Below are positions 52,910 through 62,700 of a DNA stretch of 64,000 nucleotides, in pieces; within the stretch, counting starts at the first letter, position 1; each line of letters starts with the position of its first letter. Origin of the DNA: Lewinellaceae bacterium (lineage in GTDB: Bacteria; Bacteroidota; Bacteroidia; Chitinophagales; Saprospiraceae); NCBI GenBank assembly GCA_016712415.1, contig JADJRC010000024.1, positions 10,030 through 74,029 on the forward strand, written 5' to 3'. The notes below the pieces were generated by a model. It did not search any database, was not told the origin of the DNA, and saw nothing but the letters and a program-made list of their open reading frames with translations. The position numbers and the translations under genes were made by a program.

Positions 52910-54898
52910 TCAATGCACGATCAGCATGAGTGGCCGGACGGAATCTTCCGAACGGAATCGCAATACGTAGGCACCGGGCGGCGCGTGCAGGCTTTCGGTA
53001 AAACGATAAAAATTATTGCCCTCAAAGCGGCGTTGCAGCAACACTTTGCCTTCCGCGTCGACAATGTCCATATCCACCCGCGCGTTGCGGTAAAGCCCGA
53101 TGGTCACCTGAAACGGCGCTCCGCTCGCCACAGGGTTGGGCGCCAGGGACAACATTTTGAAATTGTCGGGCGCAAAACGGAGCACCCGGATGTCCTGCTG
53201 TGCCACGCAGCCGTCGCGGTCGATCAACAGCCGGTAAGTGCCGGGTTCCGAAATGCCGATCTCCGGTGAATATTCAGTTCGCCCGTCCGGACCCATCCAT
53301 TGATAGATAAGCCCTTCCGGCATGCCTTCCGAGGCGTCGAGGTGCAGCGTTTCACCGGCTTTCAGTTCAAACTGTGTCGCCAGTTGCGGTACGGGCGCGT
53401 CGGCGCCGGCGACGAAAAACTGCTCCTCAAACCGCGTTTTATCCGCATCGACGATGACCAGCGTATAGTTGCCGGCCGATATGCCTGCGATGTCCGTTAC
53501 CGAGTTGCCCGGTTGGTCCCATTGCTTCGCAAAACCCGATTCGGCCTGCGTAAGGGTAAAGTGGTAGGGCGGACGTCCGCCTTCCACGCCGACGTGCAGG
53601 ATGCCGGCCGTTTCAGGGGTGCATACAGGGGGTGTGATCCAGACTTTCGACATCATCCTGGGGCCGATACCAAACGTAAACAGGTGTAGTTCAGAGTGGT
53701 CGCTGCGCCATATTACCCCTCGGAAAATGGCCGTTCCCTTGGCCGTAATACTGTCCATGCGGTAGTACGCCGTTTCGCCTGGCGGGAATTGTCCCGTCCC
53801 GCTCCGGTCCATACAGAGCCACCAGGTTTCGGCCAGGGAAGGCTGATTTTCCGATTGCTTCGTATCGAAGTCCACGCTTGTGCTGATGCCCTGCGCGGCG
53901 CCGGTGATTTGCGCTTTCCAGCGGCGCATCAGCATGGCGGGTTGTCCGGGGGGCTTTTGTCCGGCTTCCAGGTCCATGCCGTTGTCGGCCCAGATCACGA
54001 AGCATTGCTCGGGGAGCAGCGCCCTGTTGTCGTCATTGTGCCGGGCCATTTGCCCGGCGCCAATAGCGAGCAGACCGGGTGTGTTGCCGCTGGACGACTG
54101 TTTTTGCGCCAGGCCGGAGCGATCGTCGCGTCCGAAACCGGTTATGTTGCGGGTGAAGACACCCGCCTTTTTGGCGTCCCAAATGGTTTCGCCCTTCGCG
54201 TCGAGGTAATCGGTGGCTTGATAGTCCTGGGAAAGCGAAATGCCGTACTTCAGCGCCAGATAACTTTCAACGCGTTGTTTTTCCTGTCCGGTCAGTACGC
54301 GGTCATACACGATCATTTCGGAAATCTTTCCACGGAACGGCTGTACACCGGAGAGAAGGGAGCCGGGTGTTTGGCCGAACCGGAACGCCTGGGCAGCGGG
54401 CAGGATGCTGTCTTTTTGGCGGTATTGCAGAAAAGTGCTCAGCACGGCAGCGCCGGAGCGCGGTGCGGCGAGTGGAATGTCGCGACCGCTTCTGACATCG
54501 ACGACGCGGCGGTCGGTCTGCACGAGGCGCTCGTCGCTGTCGCCGGTGAAAACCCAGATGCATTTTTCGCCGGAAGTGTCAGCGGGTTGATACACGGTAA
54601 AAATGGTTGTTTTGCTCAGATCGAGGTCATACAGGGGAATGCTGAAGGGGGCAGTCGAGCCATCGAGATTGATCGAACTGTTGTAGTTGATCCTTCCGGC
54701 GGGGAGCGTGGCTCCAGACTGGCTGAACAGGCATTCGTTGCCGTTGAGCCGGTTGGTCCAGCAAACGATGTTGCCGGGGGTACGCTCAGCAGATAACCAC
54801 ATTTTCAGTCCGGAAACGCCTCCGGGAAGTGTGGACTGGCTATATGCGGAGCAGGCGACGAGCCAGATCGCCGCGGTCAGGCAGATTGATTTTTTCAT
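52910..54898 (-). CDS. LamG/concanavalin-like protein with T9SS-type C-terminal domain
   Basis: The 662-residue protein has a signal peptide (MKKSICLTAAIWLVACSAYS). A LamG-like lectin fold follows at residues ~25-230, ending SEMIVYDRVLTGQEKQRVES, then YLALKYGISL. A DUF-type region and Ig-like/SprB-like segments come next (GGRPPYHFTLTQ, YQWMGPDGRTEYSPEIGISE). The last ~85 residues (LSLAPNPVASGAPFQVTIGL, then VDIVDAEGKVLL-like and LRFRSEDSVRPLMLIVH) match a type A T9SS sorting domain. It is probably secreted or surface-attached. It lies 57 nt upstream of the giant Rhs gene on the same strand. Confidence 0.85.
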   Translation of the reverse strand: MKKSICLTAAIWLVACSAYSQSTLPGGVSGLKMWLSAERTPGNIVCWTNRLNGNECLFSQSGATLPAGRINYNSSINLDGSTAPFSIPLYDLDLSKTTIFTVYQPADTSGEKCIWVFTGDSDERLVQTDRRVVDVRSGRDIPLAAPRSGAAVLSTFLQYRQKDSILPAAQAFRFGQTPGSLLSGVQPFRGKISEMIVYDRVLTGQEKQRVESYLALKYGISLSQDYQATDYLDAKGETIWDAKKAGVFTRNITGFGRDDRSGLAQKQSSSGNTPGLLAIGAGQMARHNDDNRALLPEQCFVIWADNGMDLEAGQKPPGQPAMLMRRWKAQITGAAQGISTSVDFDTKQSENQPSLAETWWLCMDRSGTGQFPPGETAYYRMDSITAKGTAIFRGVIWRSDHSELHLFTFGIGPRMMSKVWITPPVCTPETAGILHVGVEGGRPPYHFTLTQAESGFAKQWDQPGNSVTDIAGISAGNYTLVIVDADKTRFEEQFFVAGADAPVPQLATQFELKAGETLHLDASEGMPEGLIYQWMGPDGRTEYSPEIGISEPGTYRLLIDRDGCVAQQDIRVLRFAPDNFKMLSLAPNPVASGAPFQVTIGLYRNARVDMDIVDAEGKVLLQRRFEGNNFYRFTESLHAPPGAYVLRFRSEDSVRPLMLIVH

Positions 54899-54928
54899 TG
54901 TTATTCCGGATTGGTGGAAGGAAAAAGG

Positions 54929-55681
54929 TTATCGGCTGAACGGGGCGAAAAAGCCCAGCGTGATCAGCCACGCCTGGCTGCGCACATCGGTTTCCTGATA
55001 TAGGGTGGATTCGTTTGTCTTTATGGCGTCGCCAAGCCCGTAACTGAAGCGAGTATCGAAGCAGATACCGAAGTTTGACTTCTCCCAGAAGTATTCGTAC
55101 CCGATGCCGACCAGCAGGTTGAAATGCGATTTGGCTTCCAGTTCATCTTTCATACGCCGCATTGTACCGGGCTCGAATTCCGGCTGGTGGCTTACATAGG
55201 TGATTTCTTCCTTGACGACAAAACTGTAGTTGAGTTCGACACCCATGTGGAACCCGGTGAAGAATTTGCCTTGTGCGTCGAGGGCATCGGCGGGCAGGGC
55301 GGGATGCCAGTTGATAAAGGGGGTTATACCGGCATAGGTGTACCTGAAGTGGTTGTCGACGTGGAAAGAATCGGCGGGAATGTTGGTCTTCAGTCTGCCG
55401 CCGAGTTTGTTGACAAACCCTTCGAGTTGGAACACGAAAGGCCTTTTTTCCAGGCGTTTGTGCAGGAAAAAACTGGCTGTGTAGCCGTTCTGCCACAATT
55501 CGTCGGTGTGTGGCCGCTCAACTGCCCTCAGCGGCAGGGGCAATACTGTATTGACGGCATCTTCCAGGGTCGAGTAGGCGTAACCGCCTTTGAGGCCCCA
55601 CGCCCAGGCGTCTTCTTCGTCCATCTGGGCGGTTGCGGTAAAGGCAAGGCAGAGCAGGGCAGGCAACAGGAAATGTTTCAT
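54929..55681 (-). CDS. Outer-membrane beta-barrel protein, first gene of the Rhs unit
   Basis: The 250-residue protein has a signal peptide (MKHFLLPALLCLAFTATAQM) and strand-like segments WGLKGGYAYSTLEDAV, RPFVFQLEGFVNKLGGRLKT, FNLLVGIGYEYFWEKSNFGI and AWLITLGFFAPFSR. It fits an eight- to ten-strand barrel. Its stop is 30 nt from the LamG gene start, so barrel, LamG/T9SS and Rhs genes form one likely transcript. It could anchor or export the partners. Confidence 0.8.
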   Translation of the reverse strand: MKHFLLPALLCLAFTATAQMDEEDAWAWGLKGGYAYSTLEDAVNTVLPLPLRAVERPHTDELWQNGYTASFFLHKRLEKRPFVFQLEGFVNKLGGRLKTNIPADSFHVDNHFRYTYAGITPFINWHPALPADALDAQGKFFTGFHMGVELNYSFVVKEEITYVSHQPEFEPGTMRRMKDELEAKSHFNLLVGIGYEYFWEKSNFGICFDTRFSYGLGDAIKTNESTLYQETDVRSQAWLITLGFFAPFSR

Positions 55682-55785
55682 GTGTGTCGAAGTTTACAGT
55701 GAGACTTTCCTGTCTATTCCAGTCAATGCCCGTTTGTTACCCTGCTTTTCAAGTTTTTTTTAAAGAATTGTATTTTCTTACTTTA

Positions 55786-56040
55786 GAAAGGGTACACATT
55801 TTTTTCAACAAACAGGAAGCGAGAGAAAAACGGGCAAAATGACCTCGGAGAGGTCAAATATTGGTAGAAAACCGGCGTGTTATGGGAGGTTACGACCTCG
55901 GAGAGGTCGCATATTGGTTTGTTCTCGCCTCGCCTCTCCGAGGTCGGAGCTTATCGAACGCGGGCATTTCTACCAATATTTGACCTCTCCGAGGTCGTTA
56001 CGAATCAATTTTCGGGGATTTCAAAAATATGTACCCTTTC
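55786..56040. mobile_element. MITE-like repeat element with nested inverted repeats
   Basis: The ends GAAAGGGTACACATTTTT (from 55786) and AAAAATATGTACCCTTTC (56023-56040) are 18-nt inverted repeats with one mismatch. Inside, a perfect 30-nt inverted repeat pairs 55841-55870 with 55967-55996 (core GACCTCGGAGAGGTC, then AAATATTGGTAGAAA). Two further copies of the GACCTCGGAGAGGTC palindrome lie at ~55894-55908 and ~55931-55945. No ORF is convincing. Confidence 0.6.
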
Positions 56041-56063
56041 AAATTCTTACCGTGATACCGAAG

Positions 56064-56240
56064 TTAGAGCGTGTTTAAATTTCAGTCACCGGGCTGCAAG
56101 CGGCCAATTTTATTTCATGCTTCGTTATCCCGACTAAAGTCGGGACGCCATAGGCGCCCGGCTATGGCTGCAAATTTTGCCTTGCCTGAAACAAAATTTG
56201 CTCGCTTTCGCTCCGGCACTGAAATTTAAACACGCTCTTA
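56064..56240. mobile_element. MITE-like element with perfect inverted ends and TTA duplication
   Basis: AGAGCGTGTTTAAATTTCAG(T) at 56066-56086 is the exact inverse of 56218-56238. Counting TTA at 56064-56066 and 56238-56240 as a 3-bp target duplication leaves GAGCG...CGCTC ends. Internal hairpins include TCCCGACTAAAGTCGGGA (56128-56145). It carries no ORF, so a transposase elsewhere would have to move it. A 3-bp duplication would fit some IS5-group elements; that is an inference. Confidence 0.7.
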
Positions 56241-56344
56241 AACATGGGTAAATTATTTTTTTATTGCGATTTAATTCCAGTCCATCATGAAAGTACAATA
56301 TTTTTGACCAGATCAATTCACAAAAAAACCAACAATCCCGCCTT

Positions 56345-56863
56345 ATGAAAGTACTCTTTACTGCCGGCATGTTTTGCTGGCTCCTTTCCTCTTTTCCTGC
56401 ATATTGCCAATCGGGCGATATCTGCCGCGCCGTGGTCGGCGCGGCGGGCAATAGCGCCCAATACCAGGACTGGACCATTGAATACACCGTTGGCGAACCG
56501 GCGATCCTGACCCTCGAGTCCGCATCAGCCGGAAAAACCGTCACGCAAGGCTTTCACCAGCCTGAGGAGTGTATCTCGGTCAGCACTTTTGGCCCGGAAG
56601 GCGCTGAGCCGTTTACGGCAACCCTGTATCCCAATCCGACTACCGGAAGGCTTTACCTCAGTTTTGATCCGGTCTATGTCCCGGAGATGGATGCACAGGT
56701 GCTCGACCTGACCGGGCGGATATGCTCCCCTGCCATAACCGTCAGGGCCGCCACGCTGAATGAACTGGATTTCAGTGATTTGCCTTCAGGTTATTACCTG
56801 CTCACGCTCCGAAGGTCCGGCGATGACAGGTTGATATCGATTCCTTTCGTGCGTACGCAATGA
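56345..56863 (+). CDS. Small secreted protein with T9SS sorting domain
   Basis: The 172-residue protein has a signal peptide (MKVLFTAGMFCWLLSSFPAY) and the recurrent Bacteroidota segment AVVGAAGNSAQYQDWTIEYT, then VGEPAILTLES and TQGFHQPE. A C-terminal T9SS type A domain starts at TLYPNPTTGRLYLSFDPV and ends GYYLLTLRRSGDDRLISIPF. It probably reaches the surface through T9SS. It is the first of three closely spaced genes with the S74 and CHAT proteins. Confidence 0.85.
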   Translation: MKVLFTAGMFCWLLSSFPAYCQSGDICRAVVGAAGNSAQYQDWTIEYTVGEPAILTLESASAGKTVTQGFHQPEECISVSTFGPEGAEPFTATLYPNPTTGRLYLSFDPVYVPEMDAQVLDLTGRICSPAITVRAATLNELDFSDLPSGYYLLTLRRSGDDRLISIPFVRTQ

Positions 56864-56918
56864 AGGTTTGCCCCGCACTTTTATTTTAAAACATTTTTTC
56901 ATATTAAAACCTCGCCGC

Positions 56919-59705
56919 ATGAAAAAGCCATTACTCTTTTCGGTACTGTTCCTGTTGATCTGTCTTACCGGCCTACGGTCGCAAAGTGCACCGCAAGGAA
57001 TTAATTATCAGTGTATTATCCGCGGGGCGGATAAAATGCCCATTGCGGGCGCCTCCGTGAAAATCCAGGTTCAGATCAGGGCCGGATCGGAAACAGGTAC
57101 CGTCGAATACCTGGAAACGCACGAGGTGGCGACCAATGACTTTGGCCTTGCCAACCTGATTATCGGCCAGGGCACGCCGGGGCAGGGCACGTTTGGTGCT
57201 GTCGACTGGGGCGCTTCGGCAAAATTCCTGGTCCTGTCACTTGAATCGGGAACCCCCGGTGTGTACGACCCGATTGGCGCTTCGCAACTGGTGAGTGTAC
57301 CATACGCCCTGTTCGCCCAAAAAAGTGCAGATGCCACGCTCGCCGGGCCGGCGGGTGGCGACCTCACCGGCGCCTATCCCGACCCGGCAATTGCGGATGA
57401 TGCCGTAACTACCCCAAAATTGGCCGATGGCGCCGTCACAGGGGCAAAAATCGATCAGATGTCGGCTGCGACGGGTATGGTGCTGCATTGGGATGGCACA
57501 ACCTGGTCGCCCGTAGCGCTGCCGCCGGACACGGACAATGACCCAACCAATGAGCTGCAAAGCTGGAGTACCCTGCCCGGCATACCGGCGGATTTTGCAG
57601 ATAACACGGACAATGTGAACGATGCCGACGCCGATCCGACCAACGAACTGCAAAGCTGGAGCACCCTGCCCGGTATCCCTGCGGATTTTGCAGATAACAC
57701 GGACAATGTCAACGATGCCGACGCAAACCCTTCCAACGAAGGCAGCCTCAGCGTCTCCGCAGGTACGGCTACCAATGCGATCATCAACTCGAATACCTCC
57801 GGATCGGTGGGTGTGACGATTGCTGTCGGCAATGGCCTGGGTATAAATGAAACGGGTAACACGATCACTTTGACCAATACCGGCGACACCAACCCGGCCA
57901 ACGATATCGAAACCGGCGATGATGCCGGCGGCGATCTCGACGGTACCTATCCCGATCCTGCAATACGTACCGGCGCTGTTACGTCGGATAAACTGGCGAG
58001 CAAGGCGGTAACGTCGGACAAGATCGATGATATGGGCGCCGTCAATGGAAAAGTACTCAAGTACATCAACGGCGCCTGGGGGCCCGGCGACGACAGCGGT
58101 GTGGGCAGCGTATCGCTCACGCAGGGACCGGGTATCGGCATTTCCGGCGCTTCTCCCAACTTTACGATCCAGAATACGGGCGACATTGATCCTGCCAATG
58201 ACGTGGAGATCGGCGACGCTGCAGGCGGCGACCTGGCTGGTGCGTACCCGAATCCAACGGTAAAAAACGGCGCCATCACAACGGGTAAACTGGCCGACAA
58301 GGCCGTAACGGCAATCAAGATCGACGATATGGGCGCCGTCAACGGCAAGGTGCTCAAATACAACAACGGCGCCTGGGCCCCCGGCGACGACAATGCCGGT
58401 ATCAACAGCGTCACCTTGACTCCGGGGCCGGGCATCGGTATTTCCGGCGCCTCGCCCAACTTCTCGATCCAGAATACCGGCGATACCGACCCGAACAACG
58501 ACGTGGAAATCGGCGACGCCGCCGGCGGCGATCTTACAGGCGCCTATCCCAATCCTGTAATTGCAGCCAATGCAGTCGGTTCGGCTGAAATTATCGATAA
58601 TTCGATCACGACAAACGATATTGCAAACGGCGCTATTTCCGCACTTAAACTAGGCCAAATGGGCGCTACCAACGGGCAGTCGCTCGTGTGGAACAACGGC
58701 TGGGCCCCCGCAACGGTGAGCGGAAACGGATTCGAGCCCTGTGGACAAACGGTTCCGGAACGGATCGGTATCGGCATTTGTCCATTTCCCGATTCCAAAC
58801 TGGAACTGCGCTACGACACCCCGAACGAAGATAAATACGGCGCGTATTTCGACATCAGCGGCGCCGGACTGAACAGGGGAATGAAAATTGACGTTCGCGA
58901 CGGAAGCAATGAAAATGACGGAATCATCATTGAAGCCCGGCAGGGGGCCAACGATACCAGGGCCGGTGTCTTTTTTGCCTACAATTCGGACCGGAATTTT
59001 GGCGTGTTTACGGATGTCGGTTCCAACTCGGAAAATACGGGACAAAACATCGGCATTTATGCCAGGGCCCGCGACCGTTCCAACAACTTCAACGAGCCGG
59101 ATTTCGCCCTTTTCGCAACGGTTGACAATGCCTCCGAAGACTGGGCGGGTTATTTTGACGGAAAAATCGGTACGAATGAATATTTGCAAATCCAGAACCC
59201 GCTAGGTAACAACTGGCGCCTCGACGTGAACAACGGCAGCAACGTACTCAACCTGGTCTACAACGGTACAACAGTCGGCACGTTTTCCACGACAGGTAAT
59301 TACAGCCCGCCCTCCGATTCCCGTTGGAAAGAAAACATACAACCGCTGCAACAATCGCTGCCTAAAGTGCTCGCACTGGGAACGTATTCCTATAATTTTA
59401 CCTATGATCCGGAAAAGCAGAAAAACATTGGCTTTCTGGCGCAGAATGTAGAAGACCTCTTTCCCGAACTGGCCATACGTTCGCCAAACGACGACGGCGA
59501 AGAAAAACTCATGCTCAACTACGCGGGCTTTTCCGTTGTTGCCATCAAGGCTATTCAGGAACAGCAGGCGATCATTGATGCCCAGCAGGCGAAAATTGAA
59601 AGCCAGGAAGCGCGGATTGATGCCCTGGAAAAAGAAATGGCCTCTATCAGGGCGCTGGTAGCGTCATCGATGAAGGCCGGATCAGCGCCCGGCGGCGACA
59701 AATAG
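56919..59705 (+). CDS. Fibre-like repeat protein with S74 intramolecular chaperone domain
   Basis: ATG 56919 (MKKPLLFSVLFLLICLTGLR) gives a signal peptide; an earlier in-frame start is not favoured. The 928-residue protein opens SAPQGINYQCIIRGADKMPI, typical of Bacteroidota tail-fibre-like proteins. Two exact-length 31-residue repeats follow (DPTNELQSWSTLPGIPADFA...). Two ~100-residue repeats (GGDLxGAYPxPxI..., MGAVNGKVLKY, GPGIGISGASPNF) and a partial third come after. The C-terminus SRWKENIQPLQQSLPKVLAL, then NIGFLAQNVEDLFPEL, is a peptidase S74 domain with a trailing coiled coil. It probably trimerises and self-cleaves. It lies 55 nt after the T9SS gene. Confidence 0.88.
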   Translation: MKKPLLFSVLFLLICLTGLRSQSAPQGINYQCIIRGADKMPIAGASVKIQVQIRAGSETGTVEYLETHEVATNDFGLANLIIGQGTPGQGTFGAVDWGASAKFLVLSLESGTPGVYDPIGASQLVSVPYALFAQKSADATLAGPAGGDLTGAYPDPAIADDAVTTPKLADGAVTGAKIDQMSAATGMVLHWDGTTWSPVALPPDTDNDPTNELQSWSTLPGIPADFADNTDNVNDADADPTNELQSWSTLPGIPADFADNTDNVNDADANPSNEGSLSVSAGTATNAIINSNTSGSVGVTIAVGNGLGINETGNTITLTNTGDTNPANDIETGDDAGGDLDGTYPDPAIRTGAVTSDKLASKAVTSDKIDDMGAVNGKVLKYINGAWGPGDDSGVGSVSLTQGPGIGISGASPNFTIQNTGDIDPANDVEIGDAAGGDLAGAYPNPTVKNGAITTGKLADKAVTAIKIDDMGAVNGKVLKYNNGAWAPGDDNAGINSVTLTPGPGIGISGASPNFSIQNTGDTDPNNDVEIGDAAGGDLTGAYPNPVIAANAVGSAEIIDNSITTNDIANGAISALKLGQMGATNGQSLVWNNGWAPATVSGNGFEPCGQTVPERIGIGICPFPDSKLELRYDTPNEDKYGAYFDISGAGLNRGMKIDVRDGSNENDGIIIEARQGANDTRAGVFFAYNSDRNFGVFTDVGSNSENTGQNIGIYARARDRSNNFNEPDFALFATVDNASEDWAGYFDGKIGTNEYLQIQNPLGNNWRLDVNNGSNVLNLVYNGTTVGTFSTTGNYSPPSDSRWKENIQPLQQSLPKVLALGTYSYNFTYDPEKQKNIGFLAQNVEDLFPELAIRSPNDDGEEKLMLNYAGFSVVAIKAIQEQQAIIDAQQAKIESQEARIDALEKEMASIRALVASSMKAGSAPGGDK
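57540..57725 (+). repeat. Two tandem 93-bp repeats in the fibre-like gene
   Basis: Units 57540-57632 and 57633-57725 each encode DPTNELQSWSTLPGIPADFA, then DNTDNVNDADA, with only synonymous or few changes. This is a recent in-frame duplication. Confidence 0.9.
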
Positions 59706-59716
59706 ATTGTACGGTT

Positions 59717-62700
59717 ATGCGCAAAGAAATTGCGTGGTTTGGGGTTGCGATAGGCGTTTGGGTAACGATTCTGTTGCCCAAGCGCCTGCCTGCCCAGCAG
59801 CCTGCTGCGATTTTGGAACACGTGGCCCAAGCCGAACGGCTGGTCGATGAGGGGCATTTCGTGGCAGCGCTCCGGGAAGCAAAAACAGCAGGCGCCCAAC
59901 TGTCATCCTGGCCTGCTGCGCCCGATTCGCTAAAGGCTCGCGTATGGCTGGCCACCGGCCGCTCGTATAAAATGCTGGCCCGCAGTACAGCGGCGAATGC
60001 TGCACTCGACTCCGCCCTGGCATCGGCAGGTGGAAATTTGCCGGAAATGTACCATGCCATTATGCTGGTCCGCGGAAACGCCATACAACTGCAAAATGCC
60101 CTGGATTACTTTGAATCCGGGGCCACCCGAAAGGAGACCTTACTCGCCGAAGCCTTTTTAGTGACGGGCGCCCGCCAATTGGGCGCCGGACCCGACTCCG
60201 GTACCCTTTCTCTGTTCCGAAAGGCGTTGAGCCTGCTGGAGCACAACGGCAGGAAGGTCTCGGCCTCCGCAGCGCGTGCGCATCAATACATCGGATATTA
60301 TTACTGGAAACAAAGCGCTCAATTCAGCACAGCCGTCGCGGCATTTTTGGAGGCGGAGCGTATCTACCTCCAGATCGGCGGCCAGGAAAGCAATTACCTG
60401 GCGCCATTGTATGTCAACCTTGGCGGCTGTTACGACGATATGGGTTTCCCGGCCAGGGCGCTCGACCTGTACAGGAAGGCATTGGACAATTTTACGGCAC
60501 AGGACAAGGCGCTTGCCGAAATAGAGGGCCGTTATGAGCCGTATCCCCTGCTGTATCGAATTTTCAACAACGTCGGCAACTCGCACGGCGACCTGGGCGA
60601 ATACACCCTGGCTATCAGGTACCTGGAAAAAGCCAAAGACCTGGCGCCGCATAAAGGAAAATATTGGAACAACCTCGGCGATGCCTACCTGGGCAAGGAA
60701 GACCTGGATAATGCGGAAAGGTGCTTTTTGGAGGCACTTGAATCACTTCCCGCTTCAGATTCGCCGGCTTTAGCCCGTCCGTACCACAACCTGGGCATCA
60801 TTTACAGGAAAAAAGGCCTTGTCGACAAGTCCCTGGACTTCGAGCTCCGTTCCCTGCCATTTCGGAAAAGCGACAAACGCAATGATCTTGATGTTGCCCG
60901 TTCTTACATGGGGGTGGGGGAGTGTTATCTTGCAAAAAAGGAATTTCAAACGGCGCTGCGGTATCTTGATTCGGCACTGGTGCTTCAAAAACAAAAAATC
61001 CCTGCCGGCCTGTACGCAGAAACGGCATCCGTGTATTTATTAAAAGCGCAGTGCAGGGCCGGGCAGTCAAATTTTTCTGCGGCACAGGGACTTGTCGACA
61101 GTGCGCTGCTGGCCTGTGGATTTAAAACAGGTCGCTATGATGAAGTGTTATCCCCGCCCCAGGTGCTCGAATCGCTGGGCTATAAAGGTGAATTGTATTA
61201 TTTGCAGTATCGAAACAGTGGCAGTGAGGATTATTTGAACGCATCCCTGCAGCAATACAACGAAGCTGCCGCAGCAATCCGCCACTTTCGCAATACCCTG
61301 CTGGAAAGCGAGTCTAAGGCCACGATCTCGTATCAATTCCGTACCATTTGGAATGGCGGAATCAGGGCAGCCGTCGGCATGTACCACAACAAGCCGCAGG
61401 AACGCCGGTGGTTTGACCAGGCATTTGCACTGGCTGAACAGAGCAGGTCGCTCACGCTGCTTGAAGGGGTGCACGCTTCCGGTGCAACAAAATTTGAAGG
61501 CATTCCCGACAGTGTTCTGAACAGGGAACGGGCATTGAAACGGGCGATTGCAGAGACAGAAATAGTATTAAAAAACTACCCCGGAAAAGGGGTGTCCCCG
61601 GGTCATCCCGATTTTATCAAAGCCCGGGAAAGATTGTTTGCACAACAAGGTGAATTCGAGGCCTTTCAGCGCGATCTGCGCACCGGGCCATTTGCAGAAT
61701 ACTACCGTTTTCGTTACGGGGTCTCTATGGCATCGCCGGCGGATATTCAACAGGCGGTATTGCTTCCCGGCCAGACCCTGCTCGAATATTTTGTCGGCGA
61801 CAGCAGCATGTATGCCTTCATAATAAAACGCGATACCTGTTTTCTGAAGCGCCTTCCCAGGGACTTTTCGCTTGATGACCAGGTCGCACAGTTGCAAACC
61901 GGCCTCTTTGGGTACCATACCGCTAAAAACAAGACCGATGCCCTGCGTTTGTCTGCAACAAATGCATACATCGAATCTGCGGGTATCCTGTACCAAAAAC
62001 TGATCGGGCCGGTGGCTGGAATGCTCGATTCCGTTGTGGTGGTCGTCCCGGACGGGGTGATGGGGTATATCCCGTTCGAGGCACTGCTCACAGGGCCGGT
62101 AGCCCATAAAAACCGATTTCACCTGTATCCATATTTCGGCAACCTGTACCATGTGAGTTATGCCTACTCGGCTACTTTACTGCGCGAGATGCGCGATAAA
62201 AAACATGAGCCTCCGGCAGCCGTGCCGTTTATGGGATTTGCGCCGTTTTATTTTGACGGCGAACTGCGGCTCGCGGAAGAATCGGCGAAAACCGAATCGA
62301 CCCTGCGCAACACCCTCGATACCCTGCGGTTTTCGGGGGCAGAAGTATATCGCATTGCCGGTATGATGAAAGGCCGGGCGTATTACGGCGCCCGGGCAGA
62401 CAAGGCGCGTTTTTATGCCGAAGCAAAAACGGCGCGTATCCTGCACCTTTCCACGCATGGCGTGGCAGACAACCGCGAGGGCGATTTTTCTTACCTGGTA
62501 TTTGCAGGGACACACGGCGGCGACTCGCTGTACGTAAAAGATATGTATGCCCTTGCGCTGAAAGCCGAGCTCGTGGTATTGTCCGCCTGTGAAACAGGTA
62601 CCGGCGCGCTGCAACGGGGCGAAGGCGTAATCAGCCTTGCGCGGGCTTTTGCCTATGCCGGCGCCAAAAGCATTGTGACTACGCTTTGGAGTGTCAATGA

